Positions 5,382 to 8,361 of a stretch of 8,361 nt of DNA are shown piece after piece. The stretch spans positions 1 through 8,361 of the forward strand of contig CAJXJM010000088.1 in NCBI GenBank assembly GCA_913054205.1, written 5' to 3'. How positions within the stretch are numbered: the stretch's first letter is position 1; each line of letters opens with the position of its first letter. A program made the translations under genes and the position numbers. This DNA is from an uncultured Rhodospirillaceae bacterium. Lineage in GTDB: Bacteria; Pseudomonadota; Alphaproteobacteria; Rhodospirillales; UBA2165. The notes beneath the pieces are model-generated. The model did not search any database. It was not told the DNA's origin and was given only the letters and a program-made list of their open reading frames with translations.

Positions 5382-6203
5382 ATGGTTGGCGAAATAAGCT
5401 TGTCCGCTGCAACACGGACAAATTTATTGGCATTGCAGCGTACGACACAAGCAATTGAGATAACGCAGAAAAGGCTTTCGACCGGGCTACGGGTTAACAG
5501 CGCGATCGACGATTCTGTTGCCTTTTTTTCAGCCTCTTCCCTCACCCATCGCGCAGCCGATCTTCAGGTTCTCAAAGACGATATTGACCAAGCTGTCAGC
5601 AGTGCCGAAACCGCTGTAAATGCGCTCGAAGCAATCGATGATTTGGTCGAACAGATGAAAGGTTTGGCGCTGTCGGCAAAAAGCGATTCAAGCTCGACCA
5701 ACCGTTCTAAATCCGCGGTTCAGTTTAACGATCTTAAGGCTCAACTCGATAATTTAGCCAATGATGCGACCTATAGCGGCACCAATTTGATCAAAGGATC
5801 GCCCGGAAATCTGAAAGTCACGTTCAGCGAAGATGGTAGTTCAACGCTGACCATTTCAGGTATTGCGTCCGACGCGTCTGGCCTTTCAATCGCCGTGGCA
5901 GTATCCAACTGGGCTGCAGACGCCAATGTTGATGCAGCAATCAACGATTTGGACAGTGCCTTGAGCACGCTACGGTCGACGGCTTCCACCTTTGGCTCAA
6001 GTGCCAGTTTGATATCTCTTCGCTTGGATTTTGTCGATACGCTGATCAGCCAATTGGAAGCCGGGGCTGCAAAACTTACCAACGCTGATTTGAACGAAGA
6101 ATCTGCCAATTTGTTGACTTTGCAGACACGCCAACAATTGGGAACAATCGGCCTCAGCATCGCTCAAAGCAGCGAACAATCGGTCCTGCGCCTCTTCATA
6201 TAA
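5382..6203 (+). CDS. Flagellin (alphaproteobacterial compact type)
   Basis: Structural subunit of the flagellar filament, exported through the flagellar type III apparatus without a cleaved signal peptide. The 273 residues match the short flagellins of this class. The N-terminal D0/D1 helices (1 to about 135) contain TQKRLSTGLRVNSAIDD (28-44) and a long helical stretch to about 100. A short variable beta region (about 140-180) replaces the large D2/D3 domains of enteric flagellins. The C-terminal D1/D0 helices (about 183-273) end in ESANLLTLQTRQQLGT (240-255) and SVLRLFI (267-273). There is no cysteine, as usual for flagellins. The D1 stretch LVEQMKGLALSA (88-99) lacks the arginine-containing core that TLR5 recognises in enteric flagellins, typical of alphaproteobacteria. 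The gene stands alone among metabolic genes and has a structured leader with two hairpins. Confidence 0.95.
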   Translation: MVGEISLSAATRTNLLALQRTTQAIEITQKRLSTGLRVNSAIDDSVAFFSASSLTHRAADLQVLKDDIDQAVSSAETAVNALEAIDDLVEQMKGLALSAKSDSSSTNRSKSAVQFNDLKAQLDNLANDATYSGTNLIKGSPGNLKVTFSEDGSSTLTISGIASDASGLSIAVAVSNWAADANVDAAINDLDSALSTLRSTASTFGSSASLISLRLDFVDTLISQLEAGAAKLTNADLNEESANLLTLQTRQQLGTIGLSIAQSSEQSVLRLFI

Positions 6204-6225
6204 GCGAACTTGTAATTCAATTCGC
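6204..6225 (+). other. Stem-loop directly after the flagellin stop codon
   Basis: GCGAA (6204-6208) and TTCGC (6221-6225) pair, and TTG (6210-6212) pairs with CAA (6218-6220) across a bulged C. This gives an 8-bp stem with a TAATT loop starting at the first base after the TAA. There is no adjacent T-run; a T5 occurs only at 6242-6246. It is more likely a weak terminator or 3'-end stabiliser for an abundant mRNA than a canonical intrinsic terminator. Confidence 0.3.
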
Positions 6226-6264
6226 GATTCGATTTAATGGCTTTTTAAAAATTGGGGCATTCTC

Positions 6265-7353
6265 ATGGCGAAGACAATTGAAGAAATCCAAACACTTGGC
6301 GAGATCATGCGTGCTGCGCATGACAAATTGTCACGCGAACATTGGGATTATCTCACCGGCGGCTCGGAAACCGAAACAACTATGTTGCGAAATCGGCAAT
6401 CACTGGAAGAAATTGCGTTTCGCCCACGCGTCCTAAACGATGTATCCAACGTCGATCCATCAGCAGAATTATTGGGTAAAAAAAGGCGACTACCGGTCAT
6501 TCTTGGTCCGATCGGCTCAGCTGAGCAACTTGATCCTGAAGGCATGTTGCCTGCGGCCAAAGCCGCCGCAGAATTTGATATCAGCATCTTTAAAAGCTCG
6601 GTTGCGATCCCGGATATCGAGGAAGCCGCGGAAAAATCCAATGCACATCTCATCTTTCAGTTATATGTCCGGGGCGATGATGACTGGATTTATGACCATG
6701 TGAAGCGGGTCGAGGCATCCGGCTATGCCGGCTTTTGCCTAACCGTTGATACGGCTCAATATGGCCGCCGTGAAAGAGATAAAGTCAAAAGCTTCACGCC
6801 AGCCCAGCGATCACACGTCACAGGCGTAAATTTTCAGGCTGCGCTAAATTGGGGCGTGGTCGAGCGCCTCAGAAAACAAACTAAGTTACCCCTCATTCTC
6901 AAAGGCATCGCAACGGCTGAAGATGCCAAGATTGCCGTCGATCACGGCGTAGACGTTATTTATATTTCCAATCACGGTGGGCGACAGTTAGATCACGGCA
7001 GAGGCTCCATAGAGGTTCTTCCAGAAGTCGTTGATGCGGCTGATAATCATGCAAGCGTCATCGTTGATGGCGGATTTTGTCATGGCACAGATATCTTAAA
7101 AGCAGTAGCCTTGGGCGCAGATGCCGTTGGGCTTGGAAGGCTTTATGGATTCGGCCTCGCTGCGTTTGGGCAAGCTGGCGTAAAACGGGTTCTGGAAATT
7201 CTCGAAGAAGAAATAACCAGTGCAATGGCCTTGCTTGGCGTCACATCTTTAGACCAACTTACCCCAGACCACCTGCATCCGGCATCGCCGGTGCGCCTGC
7301 CATCACCAACAAGTGTTTTTCATTTGTTTGATGTTGATGACGGGCCTTATTAA
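6265..7353 (+). CDS. FMN-dependent alpha-hydroxy-acid dehydrogenase/oxidase (lactate dehydrogenase/glycolate oxidase family)
   Basis: A 362-residue TIM-barrel flavoenzyme; family members oxidise L-2-hydroxyacids such as lactate, glycolate or mandelate to 2-oxoacids. By alignment to the family from memory, visible active-site residues are Y29 (HWDYLTGG), Y134 (FQLYVRGD), T160 and D162 in LTVDT, R168 in YGRRERD, K213 (LILKGI), and the signature SNHGGRQLD (235-243) with catalytic base H237 and substrate-binding R240. The FMN phosphate region ends GADAVGLGR (284-292). Two departures stand out: the usual DGGxRRG is DGGFCHG (268-274), losing the arginine expected to contact FMN phosphate, and the usual HPEG is DPEG (90-93). 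It therefore looks like a divergent subfamily, and its substrate is unknown. There is no signal peptide or obvious membrane segment. The start ATG at 6265 follows GGGG by 7 nt. The MBL gene follows 37 bp downstream, probably on the same transcript. Confidence 0.92.
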   Translation: MAKTIEEIQTLGEIMRAAHDKLSREHWDYLTGGSETETTMLRNRQSLEEIAFRPRVLNDVSNVDPSAELLGKKRRLPVILGPIGSAEQLDPEGMLPAAKAAAEFDISIFKSSVAIPDIEEAAEKSNAHLIFQLYVRGDDDWIYDHVKRVEASGYAGFCLTVDTAQYGRRERDKVKSFTPAQRSHVTGVNFQAALNWGVVERLRKQTKLPLILKGIATAEDAKIAVDHGVDVIYISNHGGRQLDHGRGSIEVLPEVVDAADNHASVIVDGGFCHGTDILKAVALGADAVGLGRLYGFGLAAFGQAGVKRVLEILEEEITSAMALLGVTSLDQLTPDHLHPASPVRLPSPTSVFHLFDVDDGPY

Positions 7354-7390
7354 AACTGCTGCAATATTTAAAAAGATGGTGGAAAGTAAA

Positions 7391-8311
7391 ATGCTAACTC
7401 AAAATTTAAGACGTTTCATAGGCGCGGCTATTACAGCCACCGCCCTGCTCTCGTTCAGCTCCGGCGATGCTCTCGCTCAACGAGATTTTTCGAAAGTAAA
7501 AATTAAAACCATTCCTGTCGGCGGCGCCGTCACAATGCTGATGGGTGCAGGCGGTAATATCGGCGTGGTTTCCGGCGCGGACGGTGTCTTTATGATTGAC
7601 GATCAGTTTGCTCCGCTCACACCTAAAATTTTAGCTGCCGTTAAAAAAATCAGTGCCAAACCAATTCGCTTTTTGCTCAATACCCATTGGCATTTTGATC
7701 ATACCGGTGGCAATGAAAACCTCGGCAAAATGGGCGTCACCATCGTAGCCCATGAAAACGTGCGCTCCACCATGAGCGTTTCCCAACCTCTAAAAGCCTT
7801 CAAAATGACCGTACCGGCCTCGCCTAAAATAGCTTTACCGGTCATCACCTTTAATGATTCCGCGACCTTCCATCTGAATGGCGAGACCATTCGCATCAAA
7901 CATGTGCCGCCAGCGCATACCGATGGCGATTCCATCGTTCATTTTGTGAATTCGAATATCATCCACACCGATGACACTTTCTTCAACGGCTTCTACCCAT
8001 TTATCGATGTGGAACATGGCGGCAGCATTGATGGCATGATTACAGCCGCTGGCATTACGCTTGGTCTTGCCAATGATCAAACAAAGATCATTCCAGGCCA
8101 CGGCCCGCTTGCCACTAAGAAACAACTGGTCGCCTACCGCGACATGCTTATCAAGGCTCGAGACGCCATTAAAATGGCTGCCAAGGGCGGAAAATCGGCA
8201 GATCAGGTGATTGCGGCTGACCCACTGAAAACTCTAAACGAAAAATGGGGCAAAGGATTTCTTAAGCCGCAGATATTTGTAAAAATTATTTTGGGAGGCA
8301 TGAAAGACTAA
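7391..8311 (+). CDS. Periplasmic metallo-beta-lactamase-fold hydrolase
   Basis: A 306-residue secreted metallohydrolase. Residues 1-30 form a Sec signal peptide: LRR, then a hydrophobic stretch 9-22, ending ALAQ with likely cleavage near 29-30. Metal ligands of the binuclear zinc site are visible as the motif THWHFDHTGGN (98-108: H99, H101, D103, H104), H176 in PPAHTDGD, the bridging Asp in IHTDDTFFNG (191-200, D195, where the family usually has GD), and H237 in IPGHGP. The family includes beta-lactamases, lactonases and many uncharacterised hydrolases; nothing here singles out beta-lactamase activity. The start at 7391 is chosen because GGTGGA ends 7 nt upstream and the signal peptide begins at once. 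In-frame ATGs at 7376 and 7313 would add unneeded residues, and the earlier one overlaps the preceding gene. It is likely co-transcribed with the FMN enzyme and ends at the terminator at the window edge. Confidence 0.92.
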   Translation: MLTQNLRRFIGAAITATALLSFSSGDALAQRDFSKVKIKTIPVGGAVTMLMGAGGNIGVVSGADGVFMIDDQFAPLTPKILAAVKKISAKPIRFLLNTHWHFDHTGGNENLGKMGVTIVAHENVRSTMSVSQPLKAFKMTVPASPKIALPVITFNDSATFHLNGETIRIKHVPPAHTDGDSIVHFVNSNIIHTDDTFFNGFYPFIDVEHGGSIDGMITAAGITLGLANDQTKIIPGHGPLATKKQLVAYRDMLIKARDAIKMAAKGGKSADQVIAADPLKTLNEKWGKGFLKPQIFVKIILGGMKD

Positions 8312-8336
8312 CCAGAACTTATTGAATGACAAAAAG

Positions 8337-8361
8337 CCGGGCTGTCTTCAGTCCGGTTTTT
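8337..8361 (+). terminator. Rho-independent terminator after the MBL gene
   Basis: CCGGGCTG (8337-8344) pairs with CAGTCCGG (8349-8356) as an 8-bp stem with one G-U pair and a TCTT loop, followed directly by at least five Ts (8357-8361, where the window ends). An A5 tract at 8331-8335 faces the T tract, so it may also work on the opposite strand. It starts 26 nt after the MBL stop codon, so it ends that transcript. Confidence 0.85.

Noticed and set aside
5771..6160. A 129-codon minus-strand frame inside the flagellin gene
   Set aside because: It is antisense to the flagellin C-terminal domain; no RBS or motif supports it.
1..8361. CRISPR array, tRNA/rRNA, insertion sequence, phage or defence system
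   Set aside because: No regularly spaced repeats, no cloverleaf or rRNA segments noticed, no transposase or integrase motifs, and no defence-type domains among the encoded proteins.

Overview
The base composition is close to balanced, and the proteins point to a flagellated alphaproteobacterium. The best evidence is the compact 273-residue flagellin: its RLSTGLRVNSA N-terminal block and its C-terminal block ending LQTRQQLG...SVLRLF are typical of alphaproteobacterial flagellins. Every other gene is of a proteobacterial type. There is no tRNA, rRNA, transposase, CRISPR array or phage gene, so this looks like ordinary chromosome.

Layout. On the minus strand, a class A FAD monooxygenase (1-1040, its C-terminus cut off by the window edge) lies 70 bp downstream of a large soluble protein with a C-terminal cyclic-nucleotide-binding domain (1111-2934, with coding-like sequence continuing to about 3045). 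Both are transcribed leftward. After a gap of about 215-330 bp, everything to the right is on the plus strand. In order: a beta-hydroxyacid dehydrogenase of the 3-hydroxyisobutyrate dehydrogenase family (3264-4145); a tiny lysine-rich exported protein whose frame appears to begin at an ATA codon behind a perfect Shine-Dalgarno (4240-4497); a cytoplasmic DsbA-fold CxxC protein (4575-5219); a flagellin (5382-6203); an FMN-dependent alpha-hydroxy-acid dehydrogenase (6265-7353); and a periplasmic metallo-beta-lactamase-fold hydrolase (7391-8311). A clear intrinsic terminator closes the series at the right edge.

How the genes relate. No single pathway links them. The FMN enzyme and the MBL hydrolase are 37 bp apart with no terminator between them, and probably share a transcript that ends at the final terminator. 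The monooxygenase and the cyclic-nucleotide-binding protein may also be co-transcribed. The flagellin stands alone, without flagellar assembly genes, which is common in this class.

Most worth a second look: (1) the ATA-initiated lysine-rich secreted peptide with KKX triplet repeats; (2) the cyclic-nucleotide-binding protein, whose frame continues about 37 codons upstream of its only conventional start without meeting another; (3) two hairpins in the flagellin leader, one covering the ribosome-binding site; (4) a similar RBS-covering hairpin before the monooxygenase; (5) an FMN enzyme lacking the usual phosphate-binding arginine. I found no strong evidence for a wholly new multi-gene system.
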